Origin: Pomphorhynchus laevis | Taxonomy: Eukaryota; Acanthocephala; Palaeacanthocephala; Echinorhynchida; Pomphorhynchidae | DNA: 64,000 bases | Assembly: GCA_012934845.2 (NCBI GenBank) | Contig: WNNJ02002212.1 | Location: 124,001 to 188,000, forward strand | Direction of reading: 5' to 3' | Program-made: the position numbers and the translations under genes | The notes under the pieces: model-generated | Told to the model about the DNA's origin: nothing | The model's input: the letters and a program-made list of their open reading frames with translations, nothing else | Databases searched by the model: none | Shown: piece after piece, positions 55,364-64,000 of the stretch | Position numbering within the stretch: the stretch's first letter is position 1 | Layout of the letters: each line of letters opens with the position of its first letter

Positions 55364-57271
55364 ATGTCTAGTGATAACCAAAAAGAAATACTATCGCAAA
55401 GTTGTCAACATAGTCAAGTTGTTACTCCGATTCACAGAACCCTGTCTGTTGATCAGCTCGATCGCGCAAAATTCCATTTTCCTATCGAGAAAGTTGATGC
55501 TGAAGGTAGATGTGATAACGGCGGGACAAATCCTGTAGATTCTGCGGAGGGTATTTTTTTTGAAGGTTTTCTTTGCCCTATTTGTAAATGTGATCTTGGC
55601 AGACCCGATTATCTCCAGGTTCATTTTCAACGCAAACATTCTTCAGTATACGATGAGTATTCGTCTGCTGCACCATCTTTTGATTTTAAATCTTTTCTCA
55701 CTCGTGCTAAAAATAAAGTACTTCAATCATTAGACACGTCTTCAATATCTAACGAAGCCCTATCTAATCACCACATATTATCAACAGCTTCGTATGCGAA
55801 TAAGTTCTCAAGTAATGTGGATATTTCGCATAAGCGATCGATTCAAGGACAAACAAGGCGTTTAGATTCAAATCTGTCTGCAGTTGTTGATGTTACAGAC
55901 AAATTTCCCGCTGAGCTACGTCTAATATGTAAAAGTCAAACGCGGATGTTTCTATCGTTTCGTTCATTGCGAGCATCTTTTCGTGCTAAACACAGCGAAC
56001 AAATCCTCTCTCGTCTTCAGAAGCTTACTTTAATCGATACTGACGATTTTATTCAGCGGAGGATTATTGAAAAGCACATAACACAATGGACTGACGATCG
56101 TGATGTAAATAGGTGTCCTGATTGTTCTTTATCATTTGGAATTCTGCGAAGAAAACATCACTGTAGACTCTGTGGTTTTGTTTTATGTCATCGTTGCTCT
56201 TGGTTTTTAAGTATTCCATTTGCTGTTAATTACTTAAAAAATATTTATTCATCGATGAAGACCAGTAACTTTCCTATTAATGCTCTAAACAAATCTGTTG
56301 TACAATTCTCATCAAATAATATCGATAACAATAAGGAAATGCACATGCAATATGGTATTACGTCGTCCTTGCCAAGTAGATTCACCGTCCCTACCACTTC
56401 GAACATGGAAGTAGTTGATTCAGGAACTACTTCTGATCAAACACAAGAGCACAATATAGTAAATTTAACGGATTCATCAAATAGCAATAACACATTCATA
56501 AGATTATGTAAATCATGTAGACAAATTTTGAAAAGCAATTATGAACTATCTGCTGTTGATGCGGATTATGCTGATTCTCATATCATATCGTTATACAGGC
56601 AAATCGTTAGTGCAGTTGACAGTTTAAAAGAAATAACTATGAAATCTATATTCAGCATGAATCTGTGTATGTCTTCACCAGATAATAACCTACCCGATAG
56701 ATCTTCACCTAGAACAAACAATCAGATAGCAATGGTTGAACCTAATTCGGCCACTAAGAAATCTTCTAGTTTTCTGTCTCACGGCATAAAGGATAAATTA
56801 GAACGGTCAATTTGTTTACAACTTGACCGCATACATTCAATAATAAAACGTATAGATGAATACGTTCAGGTTATATCGGAAAACACTGATGACGTGAGTA
56901 GTTGTTCGAATACTATACACATACAGAAAACAATTGTAAACAATTTAAAACAGTACGGATTGGCTTCAATCCGAGAAGGAATTAACTGTCGCAGTCAACT
57001 TAATCAAATGGCGAATAAAATTTCAAATACAGGTCAAACCAGTTTGTTTGTCGAAACTGGTAGCAGACCATATAAGAAGGGTGATGGAGAGCAGCAGTTA
57101 ACTGCATTTTCGAAAGCTAACAAATTAAAAGACGAAGATAAAAATCCAATAATAGAACAGATCGCTCAAGTCAAAAAATTTATCCAAAGCGCGAAGCAGG
57201 GTCAAAGATACGATGAAGTATGGGCATTGGAAGCCAATTTACGCGAATTGCAAATATTGCTAAACAGTTAG
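55364..57271 (+). CDS. RBSN: Rabenosyn-5-like FYVE zinc-finger protein, 635 aa
   Basis: The first ATG is at 55364. An N-terminal C2H2 finger (EGFLCPIC, Cys71, Cys74, His87, His92) matches the Rabenosyn-5 start. A FYVE domain follows: WTDD (242-245), Cys251/Cys254, RRKHHCRLCG (262-271), Cys275/Cys278, and a final RLCKSC (380-385) after an insert of about 100 Ser/Asn-rich residues, a feature also of the animal family. The C-terminus (about 596-635: NPIIEQIAQVKKFIQSAK ... LEANLRELQILL) matches the Rab5-binding helical hairpin. Rabenosyn-5 binds PI3P and Rab4/Rab5 on early endosomes and works with VPS45 in endosome fusion and recycling. The NPF motifs that bind EHD proteins in vertebrates are not seen. 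The gene is intronless here and shorter than the human protein (784 aa). Confidence 0.88.
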   Translation: MSSDNQKEILSQSCQHSQVVTPIHRTLSVDQLDRAKFHFPIEKVDAEGRCDNGGTNPVDSAEGIFFEGFLCPICKCDLGRPDYLQVHFQRKHSSVYDEYSSAAPSFDFKSFLTRAKNKVLQSLDTSSISNEALSNHHILSTASYANKFSSNVDISHKRSIQGQTRRLDSNLSAVVDVTDKFPAELRLICKSQTRMFLSFRSLRASFRAKHSEQILSRLQKLTLIDTDDFIQRRIIEKHITQWTDDRDVNRCPDCSLSFGILRRKHHCRLCGFVLCHRCSWFLSIPFAVNYLKNIYSSMKTSNFPINALNKSVVQFSSNNIDNNKEMHMQYGITSSLPSRFTVPTTSNMEVVDSGTTSDQTQEHNIVNLTDSSNSNNTFIRLCKSCRQILKSNYELSAVDADYADSHIISLYRQIVSAVDSLKEITMKSIFSMNLCMSSPDNNLPDRSSPRTNNQIAMVEPNSATKKSSSFLSHGIKDKLERSICLQLDRIHSIIKRIDEYVQVISENTDDVSSCSNTIHIQKTIVNNLKQYGLASIREGINCRSQLNQMANKISNTGQTSLFVETGSRPYKKGDGEQQLTAFSKANKLKDEDKNPIIEQIAQVKKFIQSAKQGQRYDEVWALEANLRELQILLNS

Positions 57272-58449
57272 AATTTATTTTTTTTGTAGTAGCGATAACA
57301 ACTATTTTTCTAGTGATTGTAATCAGTAAATCTAAACTGCATACTGGTCAATACTAATTAATTATATAACGGCTCAGCATAATCCATCGGCAAGATATAT
57401 TTAAGTTAGATTAAAAATTTTAGTTTTTAAATTTATTAAAAATTTATAATTTTTTAATTTAAAGCATTTATTTTGTAATGTTGTAATTTTAATTCGATTA
57501 ATTTTTATTATTAAAATTCAAAAATATAAAAATTAAACATTTTTTTAAATTTAAATATTAATTTAAATATATAAAATTATTATACCAATGAAAATAGTCT
57601 GAATACACGATCCATTTCTGTTTGCTAATTGGTTTGTTATCCTCTCATAAAAGTTTTGTAAGCCAACATACACAAATTATAAAATTGTGTTCACTTTTAA
57701 TCAATGTATTCAGCATTATATATATACTTTAGACCGTTATTAATTTAAATAGAGAAATTAGTTTCCATTTTGCATCTCCTAATTGGGATATAAAAATAAT
57801 TATCCTGTATACGAATCAGATGAAATAAATTGATATAAGTTAATTAATTAAACCAAAATTTATCGTTGTAATGCTTTTTTATTTTAAAGAATATCAGTCG
57901 CGATATCAGATTGCGTAATTACAATAGCAAGTTAACTTCTACATAACCTATTTTTGAGAGCTGTAAGTTAGCGAAATGTAAGTAATCGAATCAGAGTAAA
58001 AGTGGAAAACAATTTAGTTTGCAAAAATGCATGCATTCGCATATGTATTCAATTTGGATTCATAATTATTCATATGCATTCAATTTATTCAACACAACTT
58101 TGCGTTGGATAAATTTTGTCGCATTATCCATGTATGGACGCTCTTCAGATTAGTGGTTGCTTCTTCGGCTGTGGATTCTTCCAATTTATTTGGGTTTAAA
58201 CTAATTCAAGTAAAAAATCAGGGTCAAGAGATGATACGTGTTCATTAAATGAATTTATGCTTGCATGAAACTCAAGTAAATTCTCGAGATGCAGTAATTA
58301 GTTGAAATTCAAAAAACAAGGGTGTACATTAAAAACGCGCTACAACTTTAGATCTGCATTTTTTCGAGACGTGATAACACTTACAAAACGCCATTGACAC
58401 TTTTAAATTTAATTGTATTTGATTACATCTGTGAGCTGAAATTTTTCCG
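57272..58449. other. Downstream region of the Rabenosyn-like gene
   Basis: A very AT-rich 3' flank with no further gene. Repeated aatttaaa-type sequence up to about 57560 could hold the polyadenylation site, but none is assigned. Confidence 0.4.
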
Positions 58450-58998
58450 ATTGTGGCACGATATTATCCTCACAGGTATTGATCTTATTTTTGATACAGC
58501 AGGACGCTACTAATCAGTCTGAGTGGGTCTCATCAGCTGCTGACCCAGACCTACATTTCACGTTTCGACCCTTATTATCTGCTTTCTCCGTTGACTGATG
58601 CTGATCGGATTTGAACTCAGGACGTCTGTATCGTGATTTAACGCAACATCCACTAAGCTGGCTGCTCCAGTGGTGTAGATATACATTTCTGTATATTACT
58701 TTTAGTAGGGGATCGTATTCTAACGATCTATTAGAAAAAGTAATATACAGAAATGTATATCTACACCACTGGAGCAGCCAGCTTAGTGGATGTTGCGTTG
58801 AATCACGATACAGACGTCCTGAGTTCAAATCCGATCAGCATCAGTCAACGGAGAAAGCAGATAATAAGGGTCGAAACGTGAAATGTAGGTCTGGGTCAGC
58901 AGCTGATGAGACCCACCCAGACTGATTAGTAGCGTCCTGCTGTATCAAAAATAAGATCAATACCTGTGAGGATAATATCGTGCCACAATCGGAAATAA
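58450..58998. mobile_element. SINE-like palindrome: two facing copies, each with tRNA-like and hammerhead-like parts
   Basis: The arms of about 255 bp (58450-58701 and 58737-58998) are nearly identical reverse complements around a short centre. Going outward, each has agaaatgtatatctacacca, a tRNA-like segment, then gggtc, GAAAC, 35 bases, CTGATGAG and accc, then an outer tail (gtagcgtcctgctgtatcaa). The combination of a pol III-type head and a hammerhead-like body recalls the SINE-like Sm-alpha repeats of schistosomes. Both arms carry short ORFs of 104 codons that are mirror shadows, not genes. Confidence 0.75.
58775..58842 (+). promoter_or_regulatory. tRNA-like A-box/B-box segment (right arm)
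   Basis: agcttagtgga (58780-58790) fits an A box and gagttcaaatcc (58820-58832) fits a B box, about 40 bases apart as in tRNA genes. A complete cloverleaf is not apparent, so this is read as an internal pol III promoter of a SINE, not as a tRNA gene. The left arm has the same segment in reverse at about 58596-58664. Confidence 0.6.
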
Positions 58999-59189
58999 AA
59001 ACTTTTAAATTTCTTTGAAATTGAAAATTTTAAGGTTTGACTAAAATGGAAGCAGGCCGTACTGGATTATTGAGATAAGCATAATTTTAAAATAGAAGAG
59101 CTAAGTCGATGTAGAACGCTCCTACTTTTTTAAGACAAGCCGTGGCTGTAACAATTTTGGCCATTTTAAGACAAAATGTTTGATAAACT

Positions 59190-59650
59190 ACTATCTAGTG
59201 ATAGCAAAGTTTTAATGTAGATGTAACTATTACAGTATTGTAAAGGTTTGTGTCTTTCTGATTCTGATGTCTTAGAATTTTTTGAATTGCAAGTACTCTC
59301 TCCGAATCTTGCTTGATAATATTCATATCTAAAGTGTGTCCTAGAAATTTAACAGTGAGACTTAGGCTCCGATGTTATATTCCATATCTACTGAGTATCC
59401 ATTGATTTTTACTGAGACAGTCGGACCAAATCTACCATTGCCAACCTGATTAATTATGTTTATAACAGGTGTGCAATGATATCGTCCTCGTATTTCTCTT
59501 GATTTTGAGATAATTAATAAATGTCATGTTCTCTTCGTTTCCAGCATTTCCGCAGATGACTTGCCCCAATTAAAACAACGTACCGTAGCTGCCCCACTTT
59601 TTATCTCCACTTGAATGTTGTATACTATCACTTCTCCAACACCGATTTTG
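59190..59650 (-). mobile_element. Ty3/gypsy-like pol fossil (protease-like and RT-end pieces)
   Basis: Reverse-strand segments recall a retropepsin region (SVKINGYSVDMEYNIGA, about 59385-59440) and the late RT region of Ty3/gypsy elements (DSERVLAIQKIL, about 59270-59310). No LTRs are seen. The fossil is short, broken and old. Confidence 0.5.
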
Positions 59651-59659
59651 TTCTGATCC

Positions 59660-60685
59660 TTTTTTTTATTTAACAAGGAAGTCTTCGTTCCGACGTTTCA
59701 ACTTTGGAAATTTTGTTTCCTTCATTTGACTTTTCATTCACATTTACAATGTTCGAAGATAATATAACTCTTGTGTGTTGGGTCAATTCCCAATTAGAAT
59801 CAATTTTTAACACGTCATCTAATGATGGATTTACCATTTACAAAGTTACAACTATCTTCGTTAACTGGGGTATGCACAACAACTAAATCCCGTAAACGAT
59901 TATGATTTGATTTCCGCTCATTGACGATATTTTCATAAAAAACGCATTAGCTACTCATCTAGCTTCGGCTATCCAATCTCTATGAGTTGGTGATCTTTTA
60001 ATCTATATTGTGCAAATGCATATCTATAACTAAAATATGCACTAAATTTTTATAATGGGTGTCTAACAGTAAATAATAACTCCATACCTTATTTTATCAG
60101 TATAAGAACTTGTAAGAAACTTACCGATCAATTTGAACAGTTGTTACCTTAGCTTGGTGGCAAAAATCGTTTTAGCCGTTCCGACGTATTAATAACATTA
60201 ATTTTCATGTAGCTGAACATTTGCGATGAATAATCGTTCCAAATTTTTATGTCGCATTCAAAAGGACAAAATAACGGTACTGTGCCATCACGATCCACTT
60301 ATAACTTACTATAAGAGTTGTCAACGTCTGTCACATCTTTTGATTTTCTTCCGATATTTTTTTATTATTTTGTACTATATTTTTTATTTTTTTATATTTC
60401 AAAATATTATTTACAAATAAGTAGTTACCCTCAAATGGGTCTTATAAATGTCAGAGTATAATAGTTTTGTCCCTATATCTTCTTTATAGTCCTTATTACT
60501 CAGTGGTGATTGGAACTTTTGTAATTTCTCCTCCTTAACGTCAACGACACTGATTTTGCAATAGATATCGAAATGTTTATTATTATTCTTCTTATACAGT
60601 CATCATACCTATCTACGTCTTTTTATGCCAATCTAGTGGCAATCCGCTTAATCACACTGTTTGCTACAGGACCTATTCCTCCAAC
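59660..60685. other. Unassigned stretch
   Basis: No gene is recognised with confidence. A forward 60-codon frame at 59704-59886 and one at 60573-60776 have no known motif; the latter overlaps the family D fragment on the other strand. Confidence 0.35.
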
Positions 60686-60689
60686 TATC

Positions 60690-61465
60690 GAGAAAATCAT
60701 CGGGTGGAATGCCGCTTGCTCAATTCTTGTGATTCGTTCTGCGTACTTTGCGTTTTTTGACTCTTATGGTATGTAAATGGATCAGTCATGCGCTCTAAGG
60801 AATATGAAGGTGCTAAATTGTTGAAGACACACACGTCCATATAGGACCGCCCCCCCAGATATTCCCATATAGCCCATTGCAACAAATATCAGCTCTGGCC
60901 TCTCTACATTTCGAAGTAGTCGATCTGTCAAAATATATAGAATACGGAACTGGCTGTGATATAAATTCCTTCGTCACCAATTTACAGATTCCGTTTTACG
61001 TTTTGATAATTTCATCCACTACTATATTGTGTCTAATGTAATTGAGATCTTCACATTTACACGACAATGCATGTGTTACATTTAAATCCATACCACATGT
61101 GTAAAAGCCAGTTAGGGTTTTAGGCTCCCATGCATATCGCACTGCTATCGAATCTTCAAACTCTTGTGAGTTCAGAAGTCTGTTATCCGTATAAGTTCGT
61201 GAAGTAAGCCAAGCCGAGGCTCCTTTGACACTTGCGTTTCTCAATATTGTTCTAAGATCTCGTTCCGAGGAATTAATAATTTTGAGTTGATACAGCTTTT
61301 GTTTAATCTTATTCTGATCATGCGCTTCACTCTGTAATATTTTTTGTTTAGTACGTAGTTCGTTTCATCTCAGTCCATCGATGCTTGGTTTGCACATCGA
61401 GTACGAAACTCGATATTCATTCTCTTCTTCCGTAGCTGGGTTCATTAATCCCAAACCTCCAATAA
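60690..61465 (-). mobile_element. Family D, second fragment (C-terminal region only)
   Basis: Reverse-strand motifs in order: GGLGLMNPATEEENEYRVSY (about 61390-61450), KGASAWLTSRTYTDNRLLNS with EFEDSIAVRYAW (about 61120-61220), CGMDLNVTHALSCKCEDLNY (about 61035-61095) and VCVFNNLAPSYSLERMTD with HKSQK (about 60770-60840). It is the same family as 6.46-8.09 kb. The copy is broken and lacks the RT. Confidence 0.7.
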
Positions 61466-61494
61466 GAATATTTTTTTTGATAATAAGAATAATA

Positions 61495-61690
61495 AGAAAC
61501 AAATCAACTAACTGAGTTTACGTATTTAATATAATTATATAATAAACAAAACATAATAACGCTAAATCAAAATTTAATAATTAAATAATGAAATAACTAA
61601 TTGTTTTAAGATTTTTTATAATTTAAATCAAGTTAAAATAAAAAATTGAAATTTAAAATAAGCGTCAAGAATTTTCTTAAATAAACACTA
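61495..61690 (-). mobile_element. PLE-end repeat fragment, reverse strand
   Basis: aactaactgagtttacgtat and the AT-rich part ending aaattgaaatttaaaataag match the distal half of the PLE terminal repeat as at 15.8 and 53.5 kb. The hammerhead-like half is absent. Confidence 0.55.
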
Positions 61691-61739
61691 CAACTGATAA
61701 ATACCATTAAAAAAGAAACATCTGAAAAAATTTGAAAAC

Positions 61740-61870
61740 AGTTATAAGTCAGTCAGACAACTTCACCAACTGTCTTCTTTCTTCTTCTACGGCCTCAGGT
61801 CCAGGGGGATCTGAGCCCCTAATCGATCCAACACGCCGCCCTCCGACTGAACCACCCAAGGTCTTGGATA
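61740..61870 (-). mobile_element. LINE A 3' scrap (end of ORF2)
   Basis: ggcctcaggtccagggggat, atcgatccaacacgccgccc and tgaaccacccaaggtcttgg correspond in reverse to the last codons of LINE A ORF2 (45.85-45.92 kb in A4). It is a small piece lying directly before a forward LINE A copy. Confidence 0.75.
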
Positions 61871-62368
61871 ATTTTGGTACCGGGGGGGAGTTCCCCCTCC
61901 GAAATATATTCAAGAGAAGCTAAATCTCCACTTACCTCGTTTATTGCATTGGCAGGAAAATTAGTTTTCATTGAGTTCTTTGAACGCTCTGACATGCTAA
62001 ATTTTGATGTTGATATCATATGTTCAAATAAAAATGTGTGCAAGTGTAACATTCGAACGATCAAAGAATTCCAAATAGCTAACAATTCCAGTGCAAATTC
62101 CTGTATGATTTCTGATAAAAAAAGAGTTGATGAAGGTAGTGACTGTTCCAGTGGATCCAGTTCAAGGTTAATGAAATTTTTGTCTCTGATTTTGATGGGG
62201 AGGTGCTTCCTTCTATAAAGAAACATACGAATCTGGCGATTATTACTCCTAAAACACCTGTAGCCAGAAACATGTTTTTAACGTTTACCTAAGAAAGTTT
62301 ATTTAAGCACTACCAGACAGTAACTTTTAACTTTGCGAAAGTTATTAATAACACGTACATAATCTATT

Positions 62369-62845
62369 TTGTTACTCCCGACCTTTCCTCATCCTATGAA
62401 AAGTTTTTCAACGATAATCTCTCGAACATGGGGTTCTTATTCTAAAACCGTCATAGCCTTAGTCAAGATTACCAATATCATCACTGACCTGGATAAAAAG
62501 GACATCAAAGTCCTTGAGAAACGTTTACACCTAAACACTGTTAGGTTTATCAATAACAAGGACAATTTGCCTATTCATGTTGCATTTGCTAATACTGATG
62601 AATGCAAGGCAGATATAATTTCCAAGGCTGCGCACAATCTCTTGATGGGGTACAATCTAAAATTTACAAAAATTAGCTCATATAATCTAGTGTACCACCA
62701 TTGCAACACATGTGACGGCTGGGGGCACTGGAGCTCTAGTTTCAATAAATCAAGAGTCTGTGGGATTTGTGGTTCCAACGACGGTAATCACAACTTTGAT
62801 TGCCTAATTCCTCCAAAATGCAATAATTGTTGTCATTCAGCTTGA
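62369..62845 (+). pseudogene. LINE A5 ORF1 fragment with zinc knuckles
   Basis: The open piece matches the middle of LINE A ORF1: ALVKITNIITDLDKKDIKVL, INNKDNLPIHVAFANTDECK, LLMGYNLKFTKISSYNLVYH, then CNTCDGWGHWSSSF (the last Cys of the knuckle is Phe), CGICGSNDG and CNNCCHS. The reading frame is lost at the third knuckle (SAstop). The start shown is the first codon after a frame break, not a natural start. Confidence 0.75.
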
Positions 62846-62895
62846 TCTAGAAAATGTGAAATTTTTAAAAATACTCCAGAAGACATTTACAAAAG

Positions 62896-63297
62896 GTGGA
62901 TTCTGGCTCTAACCCTCATCCCTGCAACTTCAATGAAATCTGCCAACCGTCTTCCAATAAGGAAGAAATTCTCGAAATTTGTAGAAGAATGAATCAAGAT
63001 ACCATAAAGTCCATGCAATCTATGATAGCTAATTATGTCAACGCTTTATTCTATTCACCGTCGATTTCCTCTACTGATTTTTTCAAGTCTAACAATCCAG
63101 CTAAATCTAACTACAGGACAAATTCTTTTAAGAAAAGGTCTTCCTCCGTCAGCAGAAATAACCCATGTTATCAAGCTAGCGAAATGGCAGTGGCCTACAA
63201 TATGAAGGGAAATGAAGATAACGCCTGTGGGCAAGTGTCTCTAACTTGTTCGACTGAGTGTGGGGAGGGCAACCTTTTCACCTCCAGTTCGGACTAG
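62896..63297 (+). pseudogene. LINE A5 ORF1 C-terminal fragment
   Basis: This is the continuation of ORF1 in another frame: LEICRRMNQDTIKSMQSMIA parallels the coiled-coil-like segment of A1 ORF1 (LMRAIDIRIETMYKKIEVLV). It is followed by a Ser/Lys-rich KKRSSSVSRNNP and a long tail to the stop at 63297. In A1 the corresponding tail is broken earlier, so this copy shows more of the ORF1 C-terminus. Confidence 0.65.
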
Positions 63298-64000
63298 GAG
63301 GATGCATCCCACTCCAGCTAGCATAACACAATACAAAGTAATCAAGAACCTTTTTCAATGAATATCCTTCAGTGAAACTCGGGAGGTGTTTATGACCTTA
63401 GACTTTTATCTGTCAGAGATGCAGATGTTATAGTCCTTTAGGATACGCGGTCTATCCGTCTCACCCAGGAAATTACTCGATTTATCCCAAAGCACATCTA
63501 CACCCACTATACTTCGTCCATAACCCCTCCTCACTCATCTTCATCTCAAAGTCTTTTAACCTTAGTTAAATGCTCCTTAAGATCTTCCCTCCTTTTAAAC
63601 TACTCTTGTCCAGCTCTGTCTTGTTTAGCTATATCACACTGTAAGAACGGTAAACGCATCAGTATAGCCAATATCTACATCCGTCCAGGGGAGATTCACA
63701 AGAACCGTTACCACCTGTATCGTATTTTAGGTAGTGGCTATGACATTTTACTTGGTGATTTCAACGACAGAACTGGTCGTTGGATTAATGCAGCACTCCA
63801 CAAAGCAAAGAACGACTACCTTATTCATAAACCACCGTCCCCCATCTTTCATTGCTCGACAACTAATTCTCTCCTCGAAATATTACTGCTTCATAAGATG
63901 TGGTTGTTGAAACCCATCTGCAGAGAGCAGTGGCGCCAACAACTGACCACATCTCATGACCTAATACGCTGACGGATAGAGGAAGATACGTTGTTTCGAA

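Larger units (their letters stand above)
61990..64000 (+). mobile_element. LINE family A, copy A5 (ORF1 and start of ORF2, runs off window)
   Basis: ORF1 pieces: a DFDGEVLPSIKK-like start near 62190, 62369-62845 with CNTCDGWGHWSSSFNKS and CGICGSNDGNHNFDC, and 62896-63297 with a KKRSSSVSRN tail. The frame breaks between them. ORF2 starts near 63358 and carries endonuclease sequence (GDFNDRTGRWINAAL at about 63750-63795; TTSHDLIR near 63950) with several stops, for example at the start motif (LQ-stop-NSGG) and near 63972. It is divergent from A1 and continues beyond the window. Confidence 0.85.

Noticed and set aside
55123-55538. Short forward ORFs just before and overlapping the Rabenosyn-like gene
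   Set aside because: They are AT-rich chance frames or frame shadows; no domain is visible.
58775-58842. A tRNA gene
   Set aside because: A- and B-box matches exist, but no full cloverleaf or acceptor stem can be drawn, and the segment is part of a repeated palindrome.
58514-58925. Two 104-codon ORFs of almost the same sequence on opposite strands
   Set aside because: They are mirror products of the palindrome and contain a stretch translating the tRNA-like and hammerhead-like parts.
60573-60776. A 67-codon forward ORF with a hydrophobic start
   Set aside because: It overlaps the reverse-strand family D fragment and shows no known domain.

Overview
This is an AT-rich stretch of nuclear DNA from an invertebrate animal. 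The evidence is the single recognisable host gene, which encodes a Rabenosyn-5-like FYVE protein, and the mix of elements around it: several LINE families, Penelope-like elements (PLEs), a Merlin DNA transposon, Ty3/gypsy fossils and a tRNA-derived SINE-like foldback with a hammerhead-like motif. Flatworms such as trematodes combine PLEs, Merlin, CR1-like LINEs and hammerhead-bearing SINEs, so a flatworm is a reasonable guess. The window alone does not prove the species or phylum.

Layout. 1-1.0 kb: an old reverse-strand copy of LINE family A. 2.19-2.44 kb: a small unrecognised 82-codon ORF that may be a host gene. 2.9-6.3 kb: PLE end fragments and a five-unit 57-bp tandem repeat. 6.46-10.55 kb: a decayed RT-bearing element of uncertain class (called family D here), then a PLE interrupted by a 1,081-bp Merlin element with exact 8-bp target duplications, then PLE ends in tandem. 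10.7-15.25 kb: a foldback repeat (called repeat C) split by a nearly complete LINE A copy with an exact 11-bp target duplication. 15.3-22.8 kb: AT-rich DNA with PLE pieces and a 1.1-kb degenerate 18-bp minisatellite. 22.8-26.7 kb: LINE family B, reverse strand. 27.4-27.6 kb: a palindrome. 27.96-34.25 kb: an old CR1-like LINE that appears to be interrupted by a younger one with a 921-codon open frame. 34.7-39.4 kb: CR1 scraps, a second LINE B copy and a Ty3/gypsy pol fossil. 39.5-47.5 kb: three more LINE A copies with a gag fossil between two of them. 47.6-54.1 kb: PLE RT, an inverted and tandem 100-bp repeat, three foldbacks and PLE ends. 55.36-57.27 kb: the Rabenosyn-5-like gene. 58.45-59.0 kb: the SINE-like palindrome. 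59.2-61.5 kb: gypsy and family D fossils. 61.74-64 kb: LINE A pieces running off the end.

Only the Rabenosyn-like gene is a confident host gene; its product should act on early and recycling endosomes. Everything else with clear homology is retroelement or transposon debris in nested insertions. The most interesting unexplained pattern is a hammerhead-like arrangement: a short stem strand, then GAAAC, about 20-45 bases, CTGATGAG or a close variant, then the partner strand. It recurs in several otherwise different repeats, and one stem shows a compensatory base-pair change between copies.
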